DNA of 64,000 bases from Paraspadella gotoi (Eukaryota > Chaetognatha), in NCBI GenBank assembly GCA_051294375.1, contig CM119263.1, positions 22,095,474 to 22,159,473 of the forward strand, read 5' to 3'. The translations under genes and the position numbers were made by a program. The notes beneath the pieces were generated by a model, which did not search any database, was not told where the DNA came from, and saw only the letters and a program-made list of their open reading frames with translations. This document shows, piece after piece, positions 24,615 to 37,840 of this stretch. The stretch's first letter is position 1. Every line of letters starts with the position of its first letter.

Positions 24615-24809
24615 ATTGTGAAACGAAAATGAGTATGAAGCTGATGAAAAATGTATTCATTTAAAATTCCTTGGAAACTCAAACAAAAAATTGTTAAAAT
24701 AACGAAATTCAGTAAATTGTCCATCTTTTATAACTTTGTTTGTTTGTTTCATTGAGAAGGTCATTTCTCAAAGTGGTGTTTTGTCTATGTCTTTATTAGT
24801 CTCTCTCTT

Positions 24810-24897
<88 letters not shown>

Positions 24898-25180
24898 ATC
24901 TGATCTCTCTCTCCTTGAAAAACAGTTTGTGAGGTATAAATTTTTGAGCGGTTGATTTCCTCGGAGGCAAATCGAACGTCGGAAATCGTCAAATGTTGTC
25001 GTCGACCGCGCCGTCACAGTCGTCGTCGTCGTCGTCGTCGTCGTCTCCAACGTCGCCGTCGACGCTGTTTTCGTCATCGTCATCGTCATCGTCACCGTTG
25101 AGTAGCCACGAAAGCGTTGCGATCATGAACAGGCTTGGACCAGTGAATATTTTTAAATAAAAAAGATTTATTTTCTATCT
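24615..25180. other. Downstream of lectin 2: (CT)n and CGT triplet arrays
   Basis: A (CT)n array lies at 24801-24898. A triplet region at about 25012-25095 holds seven or more consecutive cgt units, then tcgtcatcg units. The minus-strand frames (Arg-Glu, Thr-Met) are translations of the repeats. No gene seen. Confidence 0.8.
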
Positions 25181-25582
25181 TCAATCTTCGCATACGCCCT
25201 TATTTATAAATAGTACTCACCATAAAAAATTCTAAAATTTTATAATGGTTTTTTCCTATTTTTGAAAGCAGATTCGAAATCCTCACGAAAAGTTGATAAA
25301 AAGAAATATAACTCTTTTTAGAAAATTAATTTATTAAAAGGGTCAAAATCATAAAAAATTGTTATAGTTAACTTATTTAATTTTAGTATAAAAAATATAG
25401 TTTTTTAAATTTTTAGCTAACTTAATGAACGAACTTTTGATTAAAACTTATATTTTCTTTTATCAACTTTTATGAGGAATTCGCATCTGCTTTCAAAACT
25501 AAAAAAAAAAACAACTATTTTTAAATTTTGACATTTTATAAGGTAAGTACTATGTATAAATGTGGGCGTATGCGAAAATTGA
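25181..25582. mobile_element. Foldback / MITE-like element (402 bp)
   Basis: The ends are inverted: ttcgcatacgccc (from 25187) against gggcgtatgcgaa (to 25576), extending inward through tttata, atagtact and acc. Inner blocks also pair: gaaagcagattcg near 25265 with cgcatctgctttc near 25485, and agttgataaaa with ttttatcaact. Nearly the whole element is an imperfect hairpin with no coding capacity. No clear target-site duplication was found. Confidence 0.7.
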
Positions 25583-26501
25583 TAAATTTTAAAAAAATGT
25601 TATATATTAATATTCTTTAGTACAAGACTGTTTATGAACAACTATTCGAATTTTGATCTGCAACTTTCACTACGCCTTAGTAGCCACGTGTTACCATTGA
25701 CGACTATATAGCTTTTTTTCTGTTATTCTGGTTTTTTTCTTTTTTTCGTTTTCTTTTTTTCGTTTTCTCGTTTTCGTTTCTCGTTTTCTCGTTTTCTTTT
25801 TCTCTACATGAATACGTTTTTTGAAGAATTTTCCCTCTTTTCTTCTTAATCAAAAATGTAAAAAAAAATTAACCAAATTAATAAATGAAAAAAAACCTTT
25901 CCGACTCAACGGCGCAAATTAGCGCAACACGGCGAAGACGATTTATGCATGAAGGGACAAAGAAGTCGCGGAGAGAATTAGTTCGCTTGAGTAGATTTTC
26001 GAATTTCCGTGACTCGCGGGATCGAGGCGAAGGTTGAGGCGAAAAAATTATAACGATATCCGGTGAAGTCACGTGAAAGTTGCAGAAATGTGAGTAGCGA
26101 GATCGTTATAAAATATACAGGTATTAAGAAAATATAAATAATCCATTGGGATGTTGGGGAAAGTTGGGTTGTTTTTTTTGTTTTTTTTATTTTGTTGTTT
26201 ATTTTGTTTTTTTGTTTTTTTTTGCGTTTCGACGATGAAATGAAAATCAATGCAAATAATGTAGTAATTCTGCGACGTGGTCTTTGGCGGCGGCGGAGGC
26301 GCTGACGGCGTATTGTTATGACGCCGCTCAATTGTTTTCCCGGTCGTTGACGGCGTTGTTTCCTAGATGACAATACTCACGACTATGAAAAGAACAATCA
26401 ATTTCAATTCTGATTCTAAAACGTTTTCGCCAATGTTGCCGGAGAACGAATTTTGAAAAAAAGTGGTTCACATCACATGCACAGGGGACATTAATTAAAT
26501 A
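25583..26501. other. Intergenic, no gene seen
   Basis: A T-rich repeat of tcgttttc units lies at about 25740-25800. The minus frame at 25978-26373 is low-complexity and not supported. Confidence 0.55.
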
Positions 26502-26686
26502 TTAAGCAATTCGTAGTGGGATTTTTTTTTTTCCAATTTTCCGATTCTTTTGGACGAATCATTTTTCAAGGCAGTCCATCATTTATCACTCTGGACTGCC
26601 TTGAAATATTATTCCTCCATAATAATCGAAATATTACCAAAGAAATAATAAAAATGCTCTTGTAAATCCCACTACGAATTGCTTAA
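26502..26686. mobile_element. MITE, 185 bp, TA target duplication
   Basis: Perfect 23-bp terminal inverted repeats: they begin ttaagcaattcgtagtggga at 26502, and the reverse complement ends at 26686. TA flanks both sides (26500-26501 and 26687-26688), the target duplication of Tc1/mariner transposases. Inside is a second perfect inverted repeat, ttcaaggcagtcca (26565-26578) against tggactgccttgaa (26592-26605). There is no coding capacity. A diverged relative lies near 52569. Confidence 0.85.
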
Positions 26687-26719
26687 TACTAAGAAAAAAG
26701 AATTATTCTATAATTGTTG

Positions 26720-26960
26720 TACCTCATGGACTAAAAACAGTGGTTTCTATTTTGAAACATTTATCCTAAGTCGAGTCCTAGATTCTCAATTCTCCAATCC
26801 TCTCTTTCTCTGAATACACCTTTCGTTTCCTTNNNNNNNNNNTACCTCATGGACTAAATAAAAGAATGGTTTCTATTTTTAAACATTTATCCTAAGTCGA
26901 GTCCGATATTCTCAATTCTCCAATCCTCTCTTTCTCGTTTTATTCACCTTTCGTTTCCTT
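26720..26960. repeat. Short duplication around a 10-N gap
   Basis: 26720-26832 (from tacctcatggacta to cctttcgtttcctt) is repeated at 26843-26960. The inverted read copy shows only one copy of this stretch (about 31617-31737), so the duplication is probably an unjoined overlap between contig ends. Confidence 0.85.
26833..26842. other. Assembly gap (10 N)
   Basis: Ten N between two copies of the same ~115-bp sequence. Confidence 0.99.
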
Positions 26961-28029
26961 TCACTTTGGTTTCTTTCTTTTCCATTCCATCAGTTCTTTC
27001 CATATCCTAATCTGTCCCCCCCTTACGTATTTTATCTGCGACTTGTAAGCCATTTTTTATTACGACTCATTTTTCATGGGTAAGTCGTTCCCCGCTCTTT
27101 AGGTGCTCACCCCGCGCCTTACCTCCGCCTCCCCTTTTCTCAAAAAAAGGTCGCGTTTTAACCGGGGTCACTTGGCGAAAAGCCATAAACGCCCTCAATA
27201 CACCCCATTTGATATATTCCAACGTATTAAGCCTCATTCTCCCGTTTTATATCCCATTGTGCTCCGTTTTTTGGGAGGCCTTTCGCGCTTTTTTATAATA
27301 AATTTTTTTTTCAAGCCTTCGTCGATTGGCTTAGACGGGTTTTTCTCGTCGGCCGATCCGCGGAGACGAGTTCCTCTCGTCGGGTTCCGATCGGGGAAGA
27401 GACAATTTCTTTGTCGACGCCGACGGAATCAAAGGATGAGACGAGAGTCTCTATCTCTATCTCTATCTCTCTCTCCTTCACAGACGCTTGAATTATGTAT
27501 TAACTCTATTCAGTCAAAGTCGAAACGCGCGGTTTTTATTCATTGCCAATTTGCATGAGTTTTACGCGCGCTTATCCTCTCCTTTTTCGCTATTCTCTTT
27601 CACATTTTCTCCGCTTACATTCTCCACCGCCCTCTCTCTTTCTCTCTCGAGTTTTAATTCACCTCTGCTAGTTCTCTTCCTCTCTCTCTCTCGTCTCTCT
27701 CTCTCATCTCTCTCCCTCTCTCTTACGTCTCTCTCTCTCTCTCTCTCTCCGTCTTCTTTTTCTCGATTGTAGATTCTCTCTCTTTTATTAATCATCCTTA
27801 AAATCTTCATACCAACGGAATCAATAAACCGTTTCTTTAATTAAAACCATTTTCCCACTTTCCGTATTCGCTTAGCACTATTTTTTTTCTCTCTTCTTCA
27901 TCTATCCCTTTCTCCATTTCCATTTTACCATTTGCAAGTTCCCTTTCTTTCTCCGTCCATTTGCTCCACGCAAATTTTTTTCCCTCCGCTTACCAGTCCA
28001 TCATGAAGCCACAACTTCCTCAGTCAAGC

Positions 28030-28114
<85 letters not shown>

Positions 28115-29096
28115 TGACTGTGTTTAGTTCCCTCGCCGCCTGGGCGGATTGTCATTAGCGTCAGTCTTGGGGTTAAAATTGCCATAGTAGTTGTGAGTCC
28201 ACGGGTGCGGTTCACTTTTTTTCACAAGTTTACGATCTGTGAGAAACGCGACGACATTTTTCAAATTTTGGAATCGCGAGGTGATCAAGTTACGCTCCTT
28301 TGTTGATTAACGATGCCGGGCAACCGTCAAGTGACGTTTTCTGCTGCTCATTAGTCACATCGAAAGTTTGTCGTGATTTTCATCCACCCCTACCGCTCTT
28401 CAACTGATAAACCTCATGCCGTAGTTATCTCTTTTTATCTCTCCCCCTTTTCTCCCATTTCTTTCAGTCCCTTCCAGCCCACGATTTGGTTTGACGTCCC
28501 AAGGCTCTCTCATCTCTCTCTCTCTCTCTCTCTTCTCTCTCATCTCTCATCTCTCTCTCTCTCACTCTCTTCTCTTCTTCTCTCATCTCCTCTCTTCTCT
28601 CTCTCTCTCTCTCTCCGTTTCTTTTTATCTAATTTCCTTTGCACCTTTGGCCTCTCGAGAGATTAACATACTGGACTATCCGCTGTGGAAGTTGCCGGCT
28701 CCTCCGATATCTCCCAGCTCAGTTTCCTTCTCTCTCTCTCTCTCATCTTCATCTCTTCTCCTCTCATCGTCTCTCTCGTCTCTCTCTCTTTCTCTCTCTC
28801 ATCTCTCTCTCTCTCACTAGTTTATAGCTTTTTTTGTTTTCATTTTTTCTTTATCGCCTCGAGGTCAAACTCTCACACCTGCTCACGATTCAAAGAGAAA
28901 AAAAGAAAGATCCCAACTTAATTTTTATGAGCTCACATTTACGTATACGTACTTAGACCATTTTTTCTATCGTTTTGAACTTAATGATAAAATTTCCATG
29001 TCCGATTCATGCCATCTGTGGCATTGATGCCATCTTTCTTTCATTGCCGTCTCGCGGAAATCCGAATCTTTACTTCATGATCAACTCGAATCGCAG
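26961..29096. other. Intergenic, microsatellite-rich, no gene seen
   Basis: CT arrays occur at about 27675-27750, 28510-28617 and 28725-28815. A GC-richer block lies at about 27100-27440 and has an open plus frame (27103-27558), but it runs into CT repeat and shows no domain. It is disrupted in the inverted read copy; I do not call it. Confidence 0.5.
28032..28112. repeat. (GA)n microsatellite
   Basis: About 80 bp of perfect GA. The inverted copies show a longer, scrambled CT-rich stretch here (about 30260-30480), so its true length is uncertain. Confidence 0.95.
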
Positions 29097-29121
29097 NNNN
29101 NNNNNNNNNNNNNNNNNNNNN
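29097..29121. other. Assembly gap (25 N) at the turn of an inverted duplication
   Basis: The sequence after the gap is, from about 29193, the reverse complement of the sequence before it. The 71 bp at 29122-29192 appear to be the true content of the gap on the opposite strand. Confidence 0.99.
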
Positions 29122-29505
29122 TTTAACGATCGGCGAATGGTGACAAAAAGCGGTGAATTGACGGTGGACGAAAGAAAGCTCAACGGACGCAGCTGCGATT
29201 CGAGTTGAATGCATGAGTAAAGATTTCGGATTTCCGCGAGACGGCAATGAAAGAAAGATGGCATCAATGCCACAGATGGCATGAATTCGGATCATGGAAA
29301 TTTATCATTAAGTTCAAAACGATAGAAAAAATGGTCTAAGTACGTATACGTAAATGTGAGCTCAATAAAAATTAAGTTGTGGATCTTTCTTTTTTTTCTC
29401 CTTGAATCGTGAGCAGGTGTGAGAGTTTTTTTGACCATCGAGGCGATAAAGAGAAAAATGACAACAAAAAAAGGCTATAAAACTAGTGAGAGAGAGAAGG
29501 AGACG

Positions 29506-29566
<61 letters not shown>

Positions 29567-29778
29567 AGAGAGAGATAGAGAGAAGAGAGAGAAGAGAGAG
29601 AAGGAAATGAGGGGAGTATATCGGAGAGCGGCAACTTCCACCAGCGGAAGCAGATGTAATCTCTCGAGAGCCAAAGGTGCAAAAGGAAATATAGATAAAA
29701 AAGAAACGGAGAGAGAGAGAAGAGAGAGAGAGAGAGGAGAGAGAGAAAGAGAGAGAGAGAGAGATAGAGAGAGAGAGA

Positions 29779-29817
<39 letters not shown>

Positions 29818-30780
29818 CTTGGGGTAAACAAATCCTGGGCTTGAAGGGACAGGAAAGAAATGGGAAGAAAAGGGGGAGAGATAAAAAGATAACTACGGCA
29901 TGAGGTTTATCAGTTTGAAGGAGGCGGATAAGGGGTGGATGAAAAATCACGACAAACTTTCCGATGTACTAAATGAGGCAGCAGAAAAACGGTGCATTGA
30001 CGTTGCCCCGGCACATCGTTAATGCAAACAAAGTGAGCGTAACTTGATCAACGCTTCGCGATCTGGCCAAAATTTTGAAAAAATGTCGTCGCGTTTCTCA
30101 CAGAATCGTAAACTTGTGAAAAAAAGTGAAACCGCACCGAGTGGACGATCACAACTATGATGGCAATTTTAATAACTAGCATGGAAGAGATATGGCGCCC
30201 GGTAGGCCCAAGACTAGACGCCTATATGACAATTCCGTCCCAGAGCGGACGAGGGAACTTGAACAGTATCGTCCAGAACTGTCTCTCGATCATCTCATCT
30301 CGTTCATTCTCTCCCTCTCTCTTCCTCTCATCCCGTCGTCTATCTATCTCTCTCCGGACGTGTGAGCATGTATTAATAAATTTTCTTCCGGTACATCGCC
30401 CGGTATTCTCGTTCACCGCTCAGTATCTCAGTCTCTGTCACTTCTCCTTTTTCTCTTTCGGCGCCTTAGGGGACTGAGGAAGTTTGTGGCTTCATAGTGG
30501 ACAGCTGGTAAGCCGGAGGGAAAACAATTTGCGTGAGCAAATGGACGGAGAAAGAAAGGGAACTGGCAAATGGTAAAATGGAAAAAAAAAGAATTGGAGG
30601 AAAGGGATGATGAAGAAGAGAAAGAAAAAAAAAATAGTGCTAAGGCGAATACGCGGAAAGTGGGAAAGTGGTTTTTAATTTAATAGAAAACGGTTTTTTA
30701 TTGATTCCGGTTGTATGAAGATTTAAAATGATTTAAATAACTAGAGAGAGAATTAAAATCAGAAAGGAAGAGAGGAGAGA

Positions 30781-30819
<39 letters not shown>

Positions 30820-33736
30820 CAGAGAGAGAGAGAGAGAGACTAAGAGAAGTGATAAAAATCGAGGAGAAGAGAAAGAGCGAAGGGGCGGTGGAGAATGTAG
30901 CGGAGAAAATGTGAAAAGAGAATAGCGAAAAAGGGAGGATAAGCGCGCGTAAAACAACCATGAAATTGGCAATGAAGTAAAAACGCGCCAGCGTTTCGGA
31001 CTTTGACATGATAAGTAGTTTAATACATAATTCAAGCGTCTGTGAAGGAGAGAGAGAATAGAGATAGAGAATTAGAGAGCTCTCGTCTGTCATCCGTTAT
31101 GATTCCCCGGAGGTCGGCGATCGACAAAGAAAATTGTCTCTTCCCGCGATGCGGAACCCGACGAGAGGAAACTCGTCTCCGCGGATGCGGCCGACGAGAA
31201 ACCCGTCTATGAGCCAATCGCGAAGGCTTGAAAAAAAAATAAATTTTTTATTATAAAAAGCGCGGAAAGGCCTCTCAAAAAAAACGGAAGCCACTGTAAT
31301 GGGATATAAAACGGAGAATGAGGCTTAATGACGTTGGAATAATATCAAATGGGGTGTATTGAGGGCGTATGGCTTTTTCGCCAAGTGACCCCGGTTAAAA
31401 CGCGACCTTATTTTTTGAGAAAAGGGAGGCGGAGGTAAGAGGCGGCGGGGTGAGCAACCTAAAGAGCGGGGAAGCGACGTTAACGCAATGAAAATGAGTG
31501 GTAATAAAAAAGGGCTTACAAGTCGGCGAGATAAAATACAAGGGGGGGGACAATTTAGGATAATGGAAGAACTGATTGGAATGGAAAAGAAAAGAACGAC
31601 AATCAGTGGAAGCAAAGGAAACGAAAAGGAGTATTCAGAGCAAGAGAGGATTGGAGGAATTGAGAATCTAGGTACTCGACTTAGGGATAATGTTCTCAAA
31701 TAGAAAACCACACTGTTTTTAGTCGCATTGAGGTACAACAATTATCGAATTAATTTCTTTTTTTCTTAGTATAAGCAATTCGTTAGTGGGATTTACAAGA
31801 GCATTTTTATTATTTCTTTGGTCAATATTTCCGATTATTATGGAGGAAATATTTCAAGGCAAGTCCAGAGTGATAAATGATGGACTTGCCTTGAAAAAAA
31901 TGTTCGTCCGAAAGAATCGGAAAATTGGAAAAAAAAATCGCCACTCACGAAATTGCTTAATATTTAATTAATGTCCCCTGCTTGCATGTGATGTGAACCA
32001 ACTTTTTTCAAAATTCGTTCCTCCGCGGCGAACGTTGTGGCGAAACAAAACGTTTTAGAACTCAGATTGAAATTGAATTGTTCTTTTCAGATAGTCGTGA
32101 TTTTAAAAATTTTTAGTCATCTAGGAAACACGGCCGTCAAGCGACGCGGGAAAAACAATTGAGCGGCGTCAATAACAATACGCCGATCAGCCGAGGCCTC
32201 CTGCCGCCGCCAAAGAACCACGTCGCAAGAATTACTAGCATTATTTGCATTGATTTTCATTTCATCGCGAAACGCAAAAAAAAAAACCAAAAACAAAGAA
32301 TAAAAAACAACAAAAATAAAAAAAAAAAAAAACCAAGACCTTTCCCAACAATCCCATGGATTATTTATATTTTCTTAATACCTGTTATAAATTTTTAATA
32401 ACGATCTCGCTACTCACATTTCTGCAACTTTCCACGTGACATTTCACGATATCGTTATAAATTTTTTTCGCCTCAACCTTCGCCTCGATCGCCCGCGAAG
32501 TCACGGAAAATTTCGAAAATCCTACTGCAGCGAACTAGATTCTCGTTCCGGCGACTTCTTTTGTCCCTTTCATGCATAAGATCGGTTTCGCCGTGTTGCG
32601 CTAATTTGCGGCCGAATATTGGGAAGTTCGGAAGGTTTTTTTTCATTTATTAATAATTGGTTGAATTTTTTTTTTAATCATTTTTGAATTAAGAAGAAAT
32701 GAGGGAAAATTTCTTCCAAAAACGTGATTCATGTCAGAGAAAGAAAACGAGAAAAGCGAGAAACGGAAAACGAGAAACGACAAAAAGAACAGAAAAAGAA
32801 AATAAACCAGAATAAGCAGAAAAAAAAAAGCCATTATAGTGCGTCAATGGTAACACGTGGCTACTAAAGGCGTAGTGAAAGATTTGCAGAATCAAAATTC
32901 GAATAGTTGTGTCATGACTTGAAAACAGTCTTGTACTAAAGAATATTAATATATAACATTTTTTTTTAAAATTTATCATTTTTCGCATGATCGCCCTACA
33001 TTTATCATAGTTACTTACCTTATAAAGATGTCAAAATTTGTTAAAAATAGTGTTTTTTTTTTAGTTTTGAAAAAGGCAGATGCGGAATCCGTCACATAAA
33101 AAGTTGATAAAGAAAATATAAGTTTTTTTAATCAAAGTTCGTTCATTAAGTTAGCTAAAATTTAAAAAACTATATTTTTTTTTTATTACTAAACATTAAA
33201 ATAAGTTAAAACTATAAACAATTTTTTATGATTTTGACTGCTTTTAATAAATTAATTTTCTAAAACAGAAGAGTTATATTTTCTTTTTATATCAACTTTT
33301 TCGTGAGGAAATTTCGAGATCTGCTTGTCCAAAAATAGGAAAAACCATTATACAAATTTTAGAATTTTTGTATGGTGAGTAAATATTTAATAAATAAGGG
33401 CGGTATGCGAAGATTAGAAGATAGTGAAAATAAATCTTTTTTATAAAAATATTTCAACTGGTCCAAGCCCTGTTCATGATCGCGCAACGTTCGTGGCTAC
33501 TCAACGGTGACGATGACGATGACGGGATGACGAAACAGCGTCGACGGCGACGTCCTTTGGAAGACGACGACGCACGACGACGGGGACGAAGACTGGTGAC
33601 GGGGCGGCGGGTCGACGACACATTTGACGAATTTCCCGACGTTCGAAACGACTTGCGCTCCGGAGGAAATCAACCGCTCAAAAATTTTATAGCCTCACAA
33701 ACTGTTTTCCAGGGAAGAGATAAAGAGAGATCAGAT

Positions 33737-33797
<61 letters not shown>

Positions 33798-34012
33798 CGA
33801 GAGAGAGAGAGAGAGAAAGAGAGAGACTAATAAAGACATAGACAAACACCACTTTGAAGAAATGACCTTCTCATGAAACAAACAAACCAAAGTTATAAAA
33901 GATGGCAATTTACTGAATTTCGTTATTTTAACAATTTTTGTTTGAGTTTCCAAGGAATTTTTAAATGAATACATTTTCATGACAGCTTCATACTCATTTT
34001 GCGTTTCACAAT

Positions 34013-35333
34013 TCATTCTTATCGAATTCCAAAATGAATCTGTTGTCCGCAATCCAGTAGCGATGCGTTTCCATTTTTTTATTCGCCATCCACATCTCCC
34101 GCAAAAATGCTCTTTCCGTTGATGTTGTCCGGATTGATTGATGTCGCCAGATTGCTCCATTTATACGGTTTGACTTTCGGTGGAGGAATACAGCTGAAGT
34201 CCCATGTATTGTCTGGTATAAACCCTAAATTAAAATTGTTCATTAATTAAATAAACAAGCTAGTACGGCCGCCATCACTTCTTACAATAATAATAGCAAA
34301 GCAAGATCCGACACGCTTTCAATCAAGACTCTCTAAAAGTATTGCTTAGGTAATATGTAATAACCATGGCTTCTCTTAAATATATTTTTTTACTGCTTTG
34401 GACCAGGAGCTGTGCACTTCAATTCACATTTTTTGGAATTTTTTGATTTTTTTGTTAATTTTTTTACGGACTCCAAAAAAAAGGTGCCACATAAAATGGT
34501 TAAGAACCGACTAATATCCGACTATTAATGATAATGCCGCTACTTTTTTTTCAAAAATGCTCCTTTTACATACATAATTTCATGATACATTTGATTAATT
34601 TTAAATAATAAACTTTAATCAGTTAAGCAAAGTAATCTTGAAATTTTGATCCAGCATATCCGGTCTAACTGACAATGTCCCTTTTATGACCTACCCATGT
34701 CTTGAAGCCGATCCCACCAGCCGGTCATGCCGTGTTCGCCTCTTCTCACCTTCCAACTTTGAGAATTGATGTTCAGTCCTCGCTCCTCAACCAAAAACGA
34801 GATGGCCTCCCTTTTCCATGCAGTAGTGTCAGCGGCGAACCATCTCATCGGAGTCTCCACGACCATGTTAGCAACTCTTTGGCTGAGAGAGGGCGGGCAG
34901 AAAAAGCCGGAGGCGGCCTGTTGAGGTGCTGGGTTCCAGCGTTTCCGAGAAGAGCCTTTCAGAATTTTGGATATGGGTGGTTGAAAGAATGCGAAAAAAG
35001 GCGTCTCGTTAATTGTAAATCGCTTGAGCGAATTATTATGTACAATTGGTATATTTACGATAAAATGTTACCAGATCTTCTGTAAGATTTAAAGGTTAAT
35101 CTGTTCGCTGAATAGTTCAATATTCAAATATTAAAAAAAAAAACAAATAAAAAAACCTCAACTGTGTGATTCCTATCGACGGTCCTCTGCTCCCTTTCTA
35201 TGTTGTCAGTTTGGTGTTGAGCTCCGCGCATTGCCTGCCGAGACGCAGACGCCGTACAAATAATTTTTCCGACGACCGTTGGCGAACGCCGGCCATCGCC
35301 GCCACAATCGTCAAAAGTCGCCGTCAACCACAT
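34013..35333 (-). pseudogene. Broken copy of lectin 2 (in copy B)
   Basis: Corresponding exons lie at 35163-35333, 34695-34955 and 34013-34212: 171, 261 and 200 nt against 161, 254 and 194 in the intact gene. The length changes come from scattered indels that break the frame in each exon. Splice-site neighbourhoods are preserved. Probably sequencing error, not pseudogene decay. Confidence 0.85.
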
Positions 35334-37840
35334 TTTGAGGAACAAAAATTAGAAAAGTCGCAATAAAAGTGAGGAAAGAGCGCGGAAATCGTTTGCTTTT
35401 GACGATTTGTGTCGGAGGAATGGACAAGAGTCGCCCCACTAATTTATTAGTAGGGGAGGAAGACATTCACCTTTTTAAGTGATAGCAAATCCGAGGTGAC
35501 AGGTTGAAAAGGAAACTAAGGAAGTTGACATTGAGTTGTTTGAGTTTTAAAGAAGTATGGCTCCCAAAAAAGGAAAGAAAAGAAAAAAGAATAGACGCGG
35601 GTTCGTGGGTTCGGCGATCTGCAGATCTAGCGGCACTTTTTTTAATTAAATAATCGGAAGTTTGCTATTCCTAATTGTGTGAATTTCTACAATTTCGTTG
35701 TGGCGTTTGGATTTAGCCATAAGAAAATCTTTTGTTTCGACACAAGCGAAGTTTTATTTATTAAAACAACAAAAAGACTTTCGTGATTTTATATCTCCAA
35801 ATTTAAAGACATTGCCCTTCAATTCTATTTTGTAAAGTGAAAAAAGAAAAGAAAAAAACCAGCTACGTATGACGGTGTAGTATTATTATCAATCAATGAA
35901 CATATGGCAAAAGAAATATTCGAGTCACTAGCACTGATTCGGTAGTCAATTGATCAAATAACGCAGGCGCCTTCTTTCCCCTTGTTTACCCATAAATTTT
36001 TAAATTTGAATCCTTGTAAACTCACTTTGTCTGAATCTTATTTACTACGGCTTTCTTTCTTTTGCAATTGTTTTCTTTTTTTCTATTTTTTTCTTTGTTT
36101 GTTTTTTCTTTCTTATTTTTTTTCTTTTTGGCCTTTCAAACTGTTTTTTCTTTCTTTCTTTTAATTTTTTTCTTTTTTTCTTTCTGCTATAAATACCCAA
36201 TTACCCATCCCTCACATAACTTTTACAGCGCAACAACAATAATCATACGGCTAATACGTATTTGAGTTAGAGACACGCCCTTCATAGGAACACACCAAAT
36301 CTGCATAGAACTTCAAAAAGGGTCAACTTAAAAAAAAATGGTCTAGGTCGCAGGGAATTGGGAGATTTATCGTCTTTATGTCTTCTATATAAAATATAAT
36401 AATATACAGAATGGCAGAGATTCTTTCTTGTCCACTTTGTCTCATGGGTTCTATTTTGAGATTCAACAAACCAACATGAAACGGAGGGGGAAAAATTGTT
36501 CAAAATATAACGATTTAAAATTTTCTAAAAAAATGTTGAATTAAATTTTACGTCAATCATTTCTGACAAGATTTTCGTGTTTTCTCACTGTTTGGGATTT
36601 AGGTAAATCCTTTTGAGGTTCCCTTTGAAGCCTGCCCTTTTTTATAAGATTTTTTGAATGCAGTATCGACCTCACCTTAAATACATATTTTTTTGTTTAC
36701 AACAGGATTATATTTATTTAAACATATTTTAATGTATGAAAATCTTGCGCTGGCCACTTATGTTTGATAATCAATGATGAGAATGTCAAACATTTTCTTT
36801 AGAAGCCCCTAAAAAATTAGGGCACCAAAACGGTTTATGATAGAAGAAAAAAGGGACTATATTGGACTAAGTTAAATTTTTTTGGATCGATATCAAAAAA
36901 CGTCTGGAAAATCTAACAGCAATTACTGTAAATGATGCTTTTTGTATAACATGTCGAAAATTCTTCTCGCCGCTTCCTTTCAAAATTTAAGCAAATTTTG
37001 GCAAATTTAAGCAAATTCTGACTTTTGGTCGCGCAGATTTTCTGACTGCAATCCCCTGATTGATGAAAATGTAGAATACAAGAGAAAATGTTCCACGCAT
37101 CTCCTCTATAACTGTCAACCTGCAACAATAAGGACAGAACATGACAGCATTCTAACGGTGCGGTCCCAAAAGTATATGCCGCCTTCCACTGAGAACTTAG
37201 AAAGATCATGATTGCGGATTTGAATCTTTTAATTGATTGTGATATCATTACAACTTTTTACAAGTGTTCCAATTTTCATTCAATTTTTTTTTATTATTAA
37301 GTATTCGCAGTCCCTGAGCCTCGGATCAGGACGTAACACCATGTTCAGGCGGGTAAGGAATGGCGACCACCGGGCTAGAACCAGGACCTCTTGATTGGGG
37401 TCGAATGACTTGCCTCCTGCACTAATGCCGCTGATAAACGGTCCACCATAACGAAAAAAGAGAGAGCGAGACAAGTAATTTCTTAGACAACATATGCCGA
37501 AAATTAGGTAACTTATCTTAAGTTTTTTGTGGAAGACGATGCCGCGAGCAGTTCACCGTCCGTTGCACACACGGTCCTCCAGTGGGTAGACACCCCGTCC
37601 CGCTTTTACTTGTGTTAATCAGGAGGGCGCGAAACGCGATCTTTGGGTTGGGAGGAGCTCGTGCTACCACCGCGCCAAAGGTGCTGCTGATTCGCGGACG
37701 AGTACGGGGTATGAAATACTACCTCTACATCTTGAACTATTTTTTTCCCACAAAACGAATGAAGCTTCATGAAATTAAACTATATTTGCGAGAATATCAT
37801 GTATAAATTTAGCATTCAATTACTATTTTAATTCAAGCTT

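Noticed and set aside
27103-27558. 151-codon plus frame upstream of CT repeats
   Set aside because: Ends in a CT repeat, no domain, and not preserved in the read copy, though indels there weaken that argument.
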